Shown here piece by piece: positions 7,980-16,251 of a stretch of DNA of 64,000 bases; within the stretch, counting starts at the first letter, position 1; every line of letters begins with the position of its first letter. The stretch spans positions 1 to 64,000 of the forward strand of contig NZ_JAFKRH010000025.1 in NCBI RefSeq assembly GCF_019038465.1, read 5' to 3'. Origin of the DNA: Synechococcus sp. CCY 0621. Its GTDB lineage: Bacteria > Cyanobacteriota > Cyanobacteriia > PCC-6307 > Cyanobiaceae. A program made the translations under genes and the position numbers. Below the pieces are notes generated by a model, which did no database searches, had not been told where the DNA came from, and saw only the letters and a list, made by a program, of their open reading frames with translations.

Positions 7980-8676
7980 CCTGGATCTTCAGCTCTTGGG
8001 CGCCTTACGTTCTTACGGTCCGAAGTTCTGCGGGCCAGCGGCGTTCTGGTCCTGGCTTCGTCAACCACGCAGTGGGGCCCGAGGTTCTGGCAACTGATGG
8101 CTGCTTCGGGCGGCTGGTTGGCCTCCGGCTTGGGGGTGCCGAGAGTGGCCGCTAGCACCGTCTCTGTGGTGGTGGATGTCTCCAGTCGGACGCTCGCCGA
8201 GGAGATCCATCTGCGCCCCAAGCGCATTGGCGACCTTACCCCGCAGGGCGATGGGACACCGGCCGCCATCCGCCTCTGTTCACCTCCTGAGGGTCTCCAT
8301 CGCCCACCGTCCCTGCTGGCAGGAGCGGCAGGCCCGCGTTTGTCGTCTGTTGAGTCCTTTGCCGGCAGCCAGCCAGTGCGCCCTGGCCCAGCAACGGAGT
8401 TGGCCGGCGATCGATGGCGTGCGGCTGTTCGGATCGACCCTCGACGGGATGTTCGGCCTTGCTGCCGATAGGGACCTTGCCATGGAAGGCTTGCGGAAGT
8501 TGGATCTGCTCCAGGCCATGGCGGAAACGGAATCCACGGCTGGCTAAATCCCCGTGGACCTGGCACGTCTGGAAAGCCTGCTGCCGCCCCAATGGCAGCA
8601 GTGGATCCAGGAACGGGGCAAGTGCCTGCTGCGACATCCGACGATCCTGGCAGGCTGCAACCGGATGATCCTCTGA
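7980..8676 (+). pseudogene. Decayed gene of unknown family
   Basis: Two protein-like stretches in different frames follow each other on the plus strand. The first (7980 to about 8260) contains SEVLRASGVLVLASSTTQW, then MAASGGWLASGLGVP and VVVDVSSRTLAEEI. The second (about 8270-8676) contains GSTLDGMFGLAADRDLAM, then an in-frame TAA at 8545-8547, then DLARLESLLPPQWQQWIQER and ILAGCNRMIL before a stop at 8674-8676. The blocks read like ordinary cyanobacterial protein, but a frameshift and an internal stop break them. I do not recognise the family. The alternative is chance open frames in GC-rich DNA. Confidence 0.4.
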
Positions 8677-8822
8677 GCCCCCTCCCCGCGGAGCGCTCGA
8701 AGCTGGACCGGCTGGCGGAGTGCTTGCGGGTCATCGAACGGCCCATGGATGCGTCTCCCCCCTCCCCGCTCCGCCGGGGAGGATGATCGACACCACGCCT
8801 GCCGTTTCAGCGGCTTCGCTCC

Positions 8823-10628
8823 ATGCTGCGCATCGCCCACGCCCTGAACAGCCAGCTGCTGGGGGCCCTGGAGAGCGCGTTCCCCGAGGCGTCTGCCTCC
8901 GCCCGTGTCGCTGGCGCGCCGCTGGATCCCCAGCTGGGGCCCGCCTCAAAGCCGGAGTTTGGTGATTTTCAGGCCAATGGCGCCCTGGCCCTGGCCCGGC
9001 CCCTGCGCCTGGCCCCCCGTGCGATTGCCTCAGCGATCGTCGCGCAGCTGGAGGCCGACCCCGCCGTCGCGGCTCTGTGCCTGCAGCCGCAGATCGCCGG
9101 CCCGGGCTTCATCAACCTCACCCTCCGGCCCGAGGTGCTGGCCGCCGAGGTGGCTCGCTGCCTGGCCGATCCCCGGCTGGGGGTGGAGGCCGTGGCCGGC
9201 GGCGGTGCCCCGGTGGTGGTGGATTTCTCCAGCCCCAACATCGCCAAGGAGATGCACGTGGGCCACCTGCGCTCCACGATCATCGGCGACGCCCTGGCCC
9301 GGGTGCTGGAGTTCCGCGGCCATGCGGTGCTGCGGCTCAACCACGTCGGCGACTGGGGCACCCAGTTCGGCATGCTCATCACCCACCTCAAGCAGGTGGC
9401 TCCCGAGGCCCTCGACACCGCCGACGCCGTCGACCTGGGCGACCTGGTGGCCTTCTACCGCCAGGCCAAGGCCCGCTTCGACAGCGACGAAACCTTCCAG
9501 GCCACCGCGCGCGAAGAAGTGGTGAAGCTGCAGAGCGGCGATCCGACCAGCCGCCGCGCCTGGCAACTGCTGTGCGACCAGTCGCGCCGCGAGTTTCAGC
9601 TCCTCTACGACCGCCTCGACATCCGCCTCGACGAGCGCGGTGAATCCTTCTACAACCCCTATCTGGAGGCGGTGGTGGCCGACCTGGACGCCGCAGGCCT
9701 GCTGGTGAGCGATGGCGGCGCCCAGTGTGTGTTTCTTGAGGCAGACGACGGCACGGCGAGCCAGGCGCCGCCGGTGATCGTGCGCAAGAGCGACGGCGGC
9801 TTCAACTACGCCACCACCGATCTGGCCGCCATCCGCTACCGCTTTGCCGCACCCCCCGCAGGCGATGGGGCCCGGCGCGTGATCTACGTCACCGACGCCG
9901 GCCAGGCCAGCCATTTCGCCGGGGTGTTCCAGGTGGCCCGCCGAGCCGATTGGATTCCTGAGGGCGGGCGGCTGGAGCACGTGCCCTTCGGCCTGGTGCA
10001 GGGGGAGGACGGCAAGAAGCTCAAGACCCGTTCCGGCGACACCGTGCGACTCAAGGAGCTGCTGGATGAGGCGGTGGAGCGCTGCGAGGCCGACCTGCGC
10101 CGCCGCCTGGCCGAGGAGCAACGCCAGGAGGACGGGGCCTTCATTGAGGAGGTCGCCACCACCGTGGGCCTGGCGGCGGTGAAGTACGCGGATCTGTCCA
10201 CCAACCGGATCACGAACTACCAGTTCAGCTTCGACCGCATGCTCGCCCTCAGCGGCAACACTGCTCCCTACCTTCTCTACGCGGTGGTGCGCATCGCTGG
10301 GATCGCGCGCAAAGGTGGTGCCGATGCCGCCGGCGCCGCATTCCCAGCGCCCCTGGTGTTCGTCGAACACCAGGAGTGGGCGCTGGCGCGCCAGCTGCTC
10401 CAGTTTGACGCCGTGATCCTGGAGGTGGAGCAGGAACTGCTGCCCAACCGGCTGTGCAGCTACCTCTTTGAACTCTCCCAGGTGTTCAACCGCTTCTACG
10501 ACCAGGTGCCCGTGCTCAAGGCCGAAGAGCCCGCCCGCGGATCGCGGCTGGCGCTCTGCCGCCTCACCGCCGACACCCTCAAGCTGGGCCTGGGCCTGCT
10601 GGGCATCCCTACCCTGGAGCGGATGTGA
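8823..10628 (+). CDS. argS: Arginyl-tRNA synthetase
   Basis: A class I aminoacyl-tRNA synthetase that attaches arginine to tRNA-Arg in the cytosol, using ATP. The 601-residue length is normal. An N-terminal Add1-type domain includes [10 protein letters not shown]. The HIGH-type signature appears as HVGHLRST at about residue 140, preceded by [15 protein letters not shown]. The KMSKS-equivalent region is the [15 protein letters not shown] stretch typical of ArgRS, and the anticodon-binding DALR domain ends the protein. The ATG start fits the family N-terminus. Base composition jumps to very GC-rich here compared with the region to the left. The last 20 bases overlap the convergent speG-like gene. 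Confidence 0.97.
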   Translation: MLRIAHALNSQLLGALESAFPEASASARVAGAPLDPQLGPASKPEFGDFQANGALALARPLRLAPRAIASAIVAQLEADPAVAALCLQPQIAGPGFINLTLRPEVLAAEVARCLADPRLGVEAVAGGGAPVVVDFSSPNIAKEMHVGHLRSTIIGDALARVLEFRGHAVLRLNHVGDWGTQFGMLITHLKQVAPEALDTADAVDLGDLVAFYRQAKARFDSDETFQATAREEVVKLQSGDPTSRRAWQLLCDQSRREFQLLYDRLDIRLDERGESFYNPYLEAVVADLDAAGLLVSDGGAQCVFLEADDGTASQAPPVIVRKSDGGFNYATTDLAAIRYRFAAPPAGDGARRVIYVTDAGQASHFAGVFQVARRADWIPEGGRLEHVPFGLVQGEDGKKLKTRSGDTVRLKELLDEAVERCEADLRRRLAEEQRQEDGAFIEEVATTVGLAAVKYADLSTNRITNYQFSFDRMLALSGNTAPYLLYAVVRIAGIARKGGADAAGAAFPAPLVFVEHQEWALARQLLQFDAVILEVEQELLPNRLCSYLFELSQVFNRFYDQVPVLKAEEPARGSRLALCRLTADTLKLGLGLLGIPTLERM

Positions 10629-11175
10629 GGCTGGCTGATCTGGCGAGATAGTCGTCCTGGAGGATGTACATGCGTTTGACGTCGCGGTACTGGCCTTCGA
10701 TGAAGAACTCGTCCACCAAGTGGCCCTCTTCGACAAAGCCGCATTGCTGATAGAGGTGCAGCGCCTTGGCGTTGTCGACGGAAACGGAGAGGTAGATCTT
10801 GTGCAGGTTCAGGATCGTGAAGGAGTAGTCGAGGGCTTTGTGGATGCAGAAGCGTGCAAAGCCTTTGCCTTGGTGGGCAGGGGCGACGATGATCTGAAAC
10901 TCAGCGCGGCGATGAATGTAATCAATCTCGATCAGTTCCACCAGGCCGATCAGTTCCTTGTCCTTGTTCTCAACGACAAAGCGACGCTCGGCATTGTCGT
11001 GAATATGACGCATGTAGAGCTCTTCCAGTTCGTCGAACGACTCGTAGGGTTCCTCGAACCAGTAGGCCATCACGCTCCTGTTGTTCACCTGGTCGTGAAT
11101 GAATCGCAGGTCACCCCGCTCCAGGGCCCGCAGGGCCAGCTCCGTCCTCGCCACCGGATCTCCTAGGCAGGTCAT
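10609..11175 (-). CDS. speG: Spermidine N1-acetyltransferase-like (SpeG) GNAT
   Basis: A GNAT-fold acetyltransferase resembling bacterial SpeG, which transfers acetyl from acetyl-CoA to spermidine and relieves polyamine stress. The 188-residue protein starts at ATG 11175. It has the SpeG hallmarks [17 protein letters not shown] near the start, [17 protein letters not shown], the acetyl-CoA loop [14 protein letters not shown], and [14 protein letters not shown]-x-x-GQYRD near the end. The match extends over the whole length, which is unusual for a generic GNAT. GC content is visibly lower than in flanking argS and hisC, and the gene sits convergent to argS with a 20-nt overlap. Horizontal gain is therefore plausible. 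The substrate assignment comes from family likeness only. Confidence 0.85.
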   Translation of the reverse strand: MTCLGDPVARTELALRALERGDLRFIHDQVNNRSVMAYWFEEPYESFDELEELYMRHIHDNAERRFVVENKDKELIGLVELIEIDYIHRRAEFQIIVAPAHQGKGFARFCIHKALDYSFTILNLHKIYLSVSVDNAKALHLYQQCGFVEEGHLVDEFFIEGQYRDVKRMYILQDDYLARSASLTSAPG

Positions 11176-11230
11176 CAAACGGTAGGGCTGCGCAGCAGGA
11201 TGGCTTCCGTAGCGATCCGACTCCGGCTCC

Positions 11231-12388
11231 GTGAGCAGCCCGACCCCAGGCCAGAGCCCGGCCGTTTCCCCAGGCCCCCTGGCCCGCCCCGAGGTGGAAA
11301 CCCTCACGGCCTACAGCGCCCCCCTGGAGGGTCGCCGGGGCCTGCTGCGGCTCGACTTCAACGAGAACACCATCGGGCCCAGCCCCCAGGTGGTGGAGGC
11401 GATCCGCGCCATCCCGGCCGATCACTACGCCATTTATCCCGAGTACGACGGCCTGCGGGAGGCGGTGGTGGCCTCGCTCGGTGGCCGGGGCCTCACGCCG
11501 GCCCACATCGGCCTGTTCAACGGCGTGGATGGAGCCATCCATGCCATCTTTCACGCCTTCGGCGCCCCTGGTGATCGCCTGCTCACCACCAGCCCCACCT
11601 TCGGCTACTACACGCCCTGCGCCCGCATGCAGGGCATGGCGATCGAGGCGATCCCTTACCGCCTACCGGATTTTGACTTCCCCTTCGAGGAGATCCGGGC
11701 AGCCCTGGGTGCGTCGGAATCAGGGCCTGGTGCCCCGCGGCTGCTGCTGCTCTGCAACCCCAACAACCCCACCGGCACCCGGCTGGCGCCCGAGCGGATT
11801 CTGGAGCTGGCGACAGCGGCGCCGGACACCCTGGTGGTGGTCGATGAGCTCTACGAGGCCTTCACCGGCGACAGCGTGCTGCCGCCGCTGCTGGCGGGCG
11901 GGGCGGCCGCCGACCCCTTCGCCGCAGTTCCCAACCTGCTGGTGCTGCGCTCCCTGGCCAAGACGGCCGGCCTGGCGGGTCTGCGCATCGGCTTCGCCAT
12001 CGGCGCGCCGGCGCTGGTGGAGCGGGTGGGCCGGGTCTGCGGCCCGTACGACATCAACAGCTTCGCGGTGACGGCGGCCCTGGCCGCCCTGGCCGACCAG
12101 GCCTATGTGGACGCCTATGTGGCCGAGGTGCTGCGGGCCCGCGACTGGCTCCTGGGCCAGCTGCAGCAGGCGGGGGTGCGCCACCACGCCGCCGGCGGCA
12201 ACTACCTGCTGCTCTGGCCCCGTCGCCCCGCAGCCGATGTGGAGGCCGACCTGCGCCAATCGGGCATCCTCGTGCGCTCGATGGCTGGCAAGCCGCTGAT
12301 CGACGGCTCCCTGCGGGTCAGCCTCGGCAGCTGCGAGCAGATGGGCCGCTTCTGGCAGGCCTTCCGCCGCATCGAGGGGCTGGGGTGA
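11231..12388 (+). CDS. hisC: Histidinol-phosphate aminotransferase
   Basis: A PLP-dependent fold-type I aminotransferase of the HisC type, which makes histidinol phosphate from imidazole-acetol phosphate and glutamate. It has 385 residues, starting at GTG 11231. Visible motifs are LDFNENTIGPSP near the start, NPNNPTGTRL, VVVDELYEAF, the PLP lysine within VLRSLAKTAGLAGLRIG, and RVSLGSCEQM near the end, which binds the substrate phosphate. Related enzymes for threonine-phosphate or aromatic amino acids share the fold, so another specificity is possible. It is divergent from the speG-like gene, with only 55 bp between. Confidence 0.85.
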   Translation: MSSPTPGQSPAVSPGPLARPEVETLTAYSAPLEGRRGLLRLDFNENTIGPSPQVVEAIRAIPADHYAIYPEYDGLREAVVASLGGRGLTPAHIGLFNGVDGAIHAIFHAFGAPGDRLLTTSPTFGYYTPCARMQGMAIEAIPYRLPDFDFPFEEIRAALGASESGPGAPRLLLLCNPNNPTGTRLAPERILELATAAPDTLVVVDELYEAFTGDSVLPPLLAGGAAADPFAAVPNLLVLRSLAKTAGLAGLRIGFAIGAPALVERVGRVCGPYDINSFAVTAALAALADQAYVDAYVAEVLRARDWLLGQLQQAGVRHHAAGGNYLLLWPRRPAADVEADLRQSGILVRSMAGKPLIDGSLRVSLGSCEQMGRFWQAFRRIEGLG

Positions 12389-12410
12389 GGTGCGAGCGCC
12401 GCAGCCGGGC

Positions 12411-13163
12411 TCAGCGCAACACCTCGACAATCATCCCGTCCCCCAGGGGCGGCACCAGGCTGATCGAGCGGCCACTGCGCCGCACCGTGGCGCCCGCCAT
12501 CGCCTTGAGGAACGGCTCCACCGACCCCTGATCACAGCCGGCCGGGGGCTTGCCGCTGTTGTACTGCACCGGAATCACCCGACGGGCCTGCAGCTCCCGC
12601 GCCACCTCGGCCGCTTCCTGGCCCGTGTAGACCTTGCCGCCGCCGCCCACGCCGATGATCAGCACGTCGGGGCGGCCCAGCAGCACGCGATCGGCGGGGC
12701 CCAGGCGGCCGGCGGTGCCGCCGAGGTGGGCGATGTCGAGGCCGCCCTGGCGCCAGCGCCAGAGGGTGGCGTTGCCGAACCGGCGGCCCCCCACCCGGTC
12801 GTGGGGGGCGGCGATGCCCTCGATCTGCAGCCCGGCCAGCCGGTAGGAGCCCGGCTTGACCAGGAACTTGCCGCTGGCCACCTGGGCGCCCTCATCCTTC
12901 AGCAGGCTGCTGGCCAGAATCACATCGGCGCTGACCCGCGGCTCGGGAAGGCCGGCGGCGCAACCCACGGCCTGGAAGGGGTTGAGCAGTACCCGGGCAC
13001 CGCCCCCCTGGATCATCAGGGCGCTGTGGCCCAGGCTGCTGATCGTGACACCGCCACCCTTCTGGGCCGTCGCCGGCAGCGGCAGGGTGAGTCCGGCCGC
13101 CAGGGCCAGACCCACCCCCAGGCGCAGGCCAGTGGTGGTGATCCTGCAGGTGGGATGAACCAT
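12411..13163 (-). CDS. Exported metallo-beta-lactamase-fold protein
   Basis: A 250-residue protein with a signal peptide (about residues 1-33, ending LPATAQ) followed by a beta-lactamase-like fold of the UlaG/L-ascorbate-lactonase type. It starts ISSLGHSALMIQGGGARVLLNP and contains APHDRVGG, DIAHLGGTAGRL and DVLIIGVGGGGKVY. The classic HxHxDH zinc motif is not seen, so metal binding may be lost or altered. The family occurs in most cyanobacteria as a hypothetical exported hydrolase. Convergent with hisC; on the same strand as trpG and dgkA, about 43 bp downstream of trpG. Substrate unknown. Confidence 0.7.
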   Translation of the reverse strand: MVHPTCRITTTGLRLGVGLALAAGLTLPLPATAQKGGGVTISSLGHSALMIQGGGARVLLNPFQAVGCAAGLPEPRVSADVILASSLLKDEGAQVASGKFLVKPGSYRLAGLQIEGIAAPHDRVGGRRFGNATLWRWRQGGLDIAHLGGTAGRLGPADRVLLGRPDVLIIGVGGGGKVYTGQEAAEVARELQARRVIPVQYNSGKPPAGCDQGSVEPFLKAMAGATVRRSGRSISLVPPLGDGMIVEVLR

Positions 13164-13206
13164 GGAATCGCATCTGGCCCCACCGGGCCCGTCTTGTGGC
13201 GCGAAA

Positions 13207-13803
13207 CTAGCAGTGGGAGGCCTGGCGCAGGAAATTGGCCAGCAGCTGGTGGCCGGCCTGGGTGAGCACGCTCTCCGGGTGGAACTGCACCCCCTGCAGG
13301 TGGCGATGCTGCCGGTGCTGCAACCCCATGATCGTGCCGTCCTCCAGCCAGGCGGTGATCTCCAGGCAGTCGGGCAGGCTGTCGCGCTCGGCGATCAGGC
13401 TGTGGTAGCGGGTGGCGGTGAGGGGCTCGGGCAGGCCTTCGAACACGCCCGCGCCCCGGTGGTGCACCGGTGAGGTCTTGCCGTGCATCAGCTCGCGGGC
13501 CCGCACCACCCGCCCCCCGAACACCTGGGCCAGACACTGGTGGCCCAGGCACACCCCCAGCACAGGCACGGTGGGGCCCAGGTCCCGCAGCACCTCCTGA
13601 CACACCCCGGCCTGGTCCGGATCGCCGGGGCCGGGAGAAATGAGGATCGCGGCCGGTGCCAGTGCCCGGATCTGCTCCAGGTTGAGGGCGTCGTTGCGTT
13701 CCACCCGCACCTCGGCGGCCAGGGGGTAGTCGGCGGCCAGTTCACCCAGGTACTGCACCAGGTTGAAGGTGAAGCTGTCGTAGTTGTCGAGAACCAGAAG
13801 CAT
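13207..13803 (-). CDS. trpG: Anthranilate / aminodeoxychorismate synthase amidotransferase subunit
   Basis: A class I glutamine amidotransferase of 198 residues that supplies ammonia to a chorismate-using partner, for tryptophan (TrpE) or folate (PabB). Start [19 protein letters not shown] is diagnostic. The nucleophilic cysteine lies in [11 protein letters not shown], the oxyanion region in [12 protein letters not shown], and the His-Glu pair in [11 protein letters not shown] near the C-terminus. Many bacteria use one such subunit for both pathways, so trpG versus pabA cannot be decided here. The partner is not in the window. It lies 9 bp downstream of dgkA on the same strand, so they probably share a transcript. 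Confidence 0.93.
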   Translation of the reverse strand: MLLVLDNYDSFTFNLVQYLGELAADYPLAAEVRVERNDALNLEQIRALAPAAILISPGPGDPDQAGVCQEVLRDLGPTVPVLGVCLGHQCLAQVFGGRVVRARELMHGKTSPVHHRGAGVFEGLPEPLTATRYHSLIAERDSLPDCLEITAWLEDGTIMGLQHRQHRHLQGVQFHPESVLTQAGHQLLANFLRQASHC

Positions 13804-13812
13804 GGGGATGGT

Positions 13813-14280
13813 CTAGACGCCGAGGCGGATCATCAACGGGGGCACCAGCAGCAGCAGGGCGATCAGCAGTGAGGAGAGGGCGGCGACTAGCACGGCGGCG
13901 GCGGCGCAGTCCTTGGCGATGCGGGCCAGGGGGTGGAACTGGCGGCCGATGGCCAGATCCACCACCGCTTCGGTGGCGGTGTTGAGCAGCTCCAGCACCA
14001 GCACCGCCGCCACCGTCAGCACCAGCACGGCGAGGCGATCGGCGGCCAGCCGCAGCCACAGCCCCATGCCGAACACCAACAGGCCGGTGAAGACATGGAT
14101 GCGGAAGTTGCGCTGGCTGGCGAAGCCGTAGGCCAGGCCCTGGGCGGCATAGCGGAAGCTCGCCGGCAGGTCGCCGGCCACTTTCCACGCCCCCACCCGC
14201 AGACGCCTGCCGCGCCGATGCACGTCAGTGGTCACGTCCCGCAGGGCCGGCGGTTGTTCCTCGGGAACGAGCATCGGCAT
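13813..14280 (-). CDS. dgkA: Diacylglycerol kinase family membrane protein
   Basis: A 155-residue integral membrane protein of the prokaryotic DgkA/undecaprenol kinase family, which phosphorylates lipid alcohols with ATP at the inner membrane. A polar N-terminus of about 45 residues precedes the conserved core: SFRYAAQGLAYGFASQRNFRIH, several transmembrane helices, the catalytic ELLNTATEAVVDLA motif with its two acidic residues, and AKDCAAAAV. The C-terminal helix ends LLLLVPPLMI. The N-terminal extension is common in cyanobacterial members. It lies between ybeY and trpG on the same strand. Whether diacylglycerol or undecaprenol is the substrate cannot be told. Confidence 0.9.
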   Translation of the reverse strand: MPMLVPEEQPPALRDVTTDVHRRGRRLRVGAWKVAGDLPASFRYAAQGLAYGFASQRNFRIHVFTGLLVFGMGLWLRLAADRLAVLVLTVAAVLVLELLNTATEAVVDLAIGRQFHPLARIAKDCAAAAVLVAALSSLLIALLLLVPPLMIRLGV

Positions 14281-14342
14281 CGCACCGCCGTTGGAGGGAC
14301 AACCGGCACACTACCGCCGATGGACGCGGCGAACAGCCTCTG

Positions 14343-14897
14343 TCAGGACGGCGACGCCAGCAGCAGGGCCGTCTGCCGCGCCAGCATGGCTGTCAGGCTC
14401 TCCTCATCGGGGTGATCCCAGCCCAGCAGGTGCAACAGCCCGTGGCTGGCCAGGAACAGCAGCTCCTCCGCCAGGCCGTGGCCGGCGTCGTTGGCCTGCC
14501 GCTGGGCCGTCTCCAGGGAAATCACGATGTCGCCCAGCTCCAGCCAGTCCGGCTCCGCCCCCGCTGGAGCCGGCAGTGCCTCCTCCTGGGCGGCAAAGGC
14601 CAGCACGTCGGTGGGGCCGCTGTGCTGGCGCCAGGCCTGGTTGAGCTCCGCGATCGTGGCGTCGCCAGTGAGCTGCAGCCCCAGGCTGTAACCGGGTGCG
14701 CGCAGCTGGGCCGGCAGCTCTGGAGCCAGCTGGGCAAGCCAGGCACTGAGGTGGCTGCCCCAGAGGGTTTCGGCCAGGTCGGGATCCACCAGGGCGCTGC
14801 CGGCGGTGGCGCCGCAGCCGGGCCCGGGCTCCAGGCTGAAGGCCAGGTCGATCTCCGGCGCCGGTCCTGGCAAAGACGCTGCCCCTGCCGTGGTCAT
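14343..14897 (-). CDS. ybeY: Endoribonuclease YbeY (rRNA maturation)
   Basis: A single-domain zinc endoribonuclease for 16S rRNA 3' processing and ribosome quality control. The signature HGLLHLLGWDHPDEE gives the three zinc-binding histidines. The family blocks GDIVISLETAQRQA and NQAWRQHSGPTDVLAF are also present. The start at ATG 14897 overlaps the stop of the small upstream gene (ATGA), which fixes it; the frame remains open for 76 more codons upstream but that part is antisense-like and unlike YbeY. The 184-residue length is slightly long, because of an N-terminal extension seen in cyanobacteria. Operon partners are the 58-aa protein upstream and dgkA/trpG downstream. Confidence 0.93.
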   Translation of the reverse strand: MTTAGAASLPGPAPEIDLAFSLEPGPGCGATAGSALVDPDLAETLWGSHLSAWLAQLAPELPAQLRAPGYSLGLQLTGDATIAELNQAWRQHSGPTDVLAFAAQEEALPAPAGAEPDWLELGDIVISLETAQRQANDAGHGLAEELLFLASHGLLHLLGWDHPDEESLTAMLARQTALLLASPS

Positions 14898-15070
14898 CCG
14901 GGCAGGCTGGGACGCCCCAGCCAGGCAATCAGCACCAGGAAACCGCACAGCCCCACGGCGGTCAGGCCGAAGTGGAGCAGGCTCTGGCGCCCCTTGCGCA
15001 CCATGTTGCGCATGGCCAGCTTCACGAAGCTGGAGTTTTCCTGGCCTGGGGGCGTGGCGGGATCGGACAT
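14894..15070 (-). CDS. Small membrane protein, DUF3285 type
   Basis: A 58-residue protein with a polar start (MSDPATPPGQENSSFVKLAM), a basic patch RNMVRKGRQ, and one hydrophobic helix (GLTAVGLCGFLVLIAWLG). This matches the small DUF3285 proteins found throughout cyanobacteria beside ybeY and prfB. The ATG at 15070 is 24 bp from the prfB stop, and the TGA overlaps the ybeY ATG, so it is translationally coupled. A single-pass membrane protein is likely; function unknown. Confidence 0.85.
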   Translation of the reverse strand: MSDPATPPGQENSSFVKLAMRNMVRKGRQSLLHFGLTAVGLCGFLVLIAWLGRPSLPG

Positions 15071-15093
15071 GGGACGTCGCTGGCTCAGGGGGA

Positions 15094-16219
15094 TCAGGCG
15101 GCCGCGTCGGCGGCGATCTCCACACCCTGGCGCAGCAGCGACTGGATGAAGGGATCCAGATCCCCGTCCATCACCCCCTGCACGTCGGTCGTCTCCTGGG
15201 CGGTGCGCAGATCCTTCACCATCTGGTAAGGGTGGAACACATAGTTGCGGATCTGGTTGCCCCAGGCCGCCTCGACGATGTCGCCGCGGATGTCGGCGAT
15301 CTCGGCCGCCCGCTGCTCCTGGGCGATCACCAGCAGCTTGGCCATCAACAGGGCCATGGCCTTCTCCTTGTTCTGGAGCTGGGAGCGCTCCTGGGTGCAG
15401 CGCACCGCCAGGCCGGTGGGGATGTGCAGGATGCGCACGGCCGTCTCCACCTTGTTGACGTTCTGGCCGCCGGCGCCACCGGATCGGGAGGTGGTGACCT
15501 CCAGGTCCTTCTCGGGGATGTCGAGCTTGACGTCTTCATCGAGCTTGGGCATCACCTCCACACCGGCGAAGCTGGTCTGGCGCTTGTCGTTGGCATTGAA
15601 GGGCGAGATCCGCACCAGGCGGTGGGTGCCCTTTTCGTTGCGCAGGTAGCCGTAGGCATAGCGGCCGTCGATCTCGATCGTGCAGCTCTTGATGCCCGCC
15701 TCCTCCCCTTCGGAAAGCTCGTCCACGGTCACCTTCATGCCGTGGTCCTCGGCCCAGCGGGTGTACATCCGCATCAGCATCAGGGCCCAGTCCTGGGCGT
15801 CGGTGCCGCCGGCACCGGCATTGATCGAGATCACGGCGCCCTCCTTGTCATAGGGGCCGTTGAGCAGGCGCTCCAGCTCCCAGCGGTCGAGGTCGGCGCG
15901 CAGCGATTGCAGCGAGGTGTTCGACTCGGCCAGCAAGTCTTCGTCGGGTTCGAGGTCGTAGAGCTCGAGCGTGGCCTGGCCGTCGTTCACGATCCCCCGC
16001 CACGCCGAGAGTTGCTCCAGCTGGGCCTTGACGTCATCCAGCTGACGCATCTTCTTCTGCGCCGTGGCCTGGTCGTCCCAGAAGTCGGGCTGGGAGGCCA
16101 GCTGCTCCAGGTCCCGCTGGCGTGCTTTCAGGGCCGGTACGTCAAAGACAGTCCTGGGCATGGCCCAGGCGGTCGGTGAGCTCGGAGAGGTCGCGCTTGA
16201 AGTCGGTGAGATCCAGCAA
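15094..16219 (-). CDS. prfB: Peptide chain release factor 2, with programmed +1 frameshift
   Basis: RF2 ends translation at UGA and UAA. The main frame gives about 349 residues with the GGQ motif ([11 protein letters not shown]), which triggers peptide release, and the SPF recognition motif ([16 protein letters not shown]). The first 25 codons lie in another frame: from a likely TTG start at 16219 (the reading is [18 protein letters not shown]) to CTT at 16147-16145, followed by an in-frame TGA at 16144-16142. Skipping one base gives the continuous product ...[13 protein letters not shown], so this is the classic RF2 autoregulatory +1 shift, total about 374 residues. The TTG start is inferred from family N-termini; no strong ribosome binding site is seen. 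Confidence 0.95.
16141..16147 (-). promoter_or_regulatory. prfB programmed frameshift site CTTTGAC
   Basis: Minus-strand CTT-TGA-C at codon 25-26 of prfB, identical to the universal RF2 shift sequence. Low RF2 makes the ribosome pause at UGA and slip +1 on CUU, restoring RF2. A Shine-Dalgarno-like AGGA stands a few bases upstream but is further away and weaker than in E. coli. Confidence 0.93.
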
Positions 16220-16251
16220 GGGGAGGCGAATCCGGCGATGGTTCGACCCTA

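Noticed and set aside
8823-10628. Antisense frames under argS (minus, several hundred codons)
   Set aside because: They have no motif or ribosome binding site and are explained by the GC-rich coding strand.
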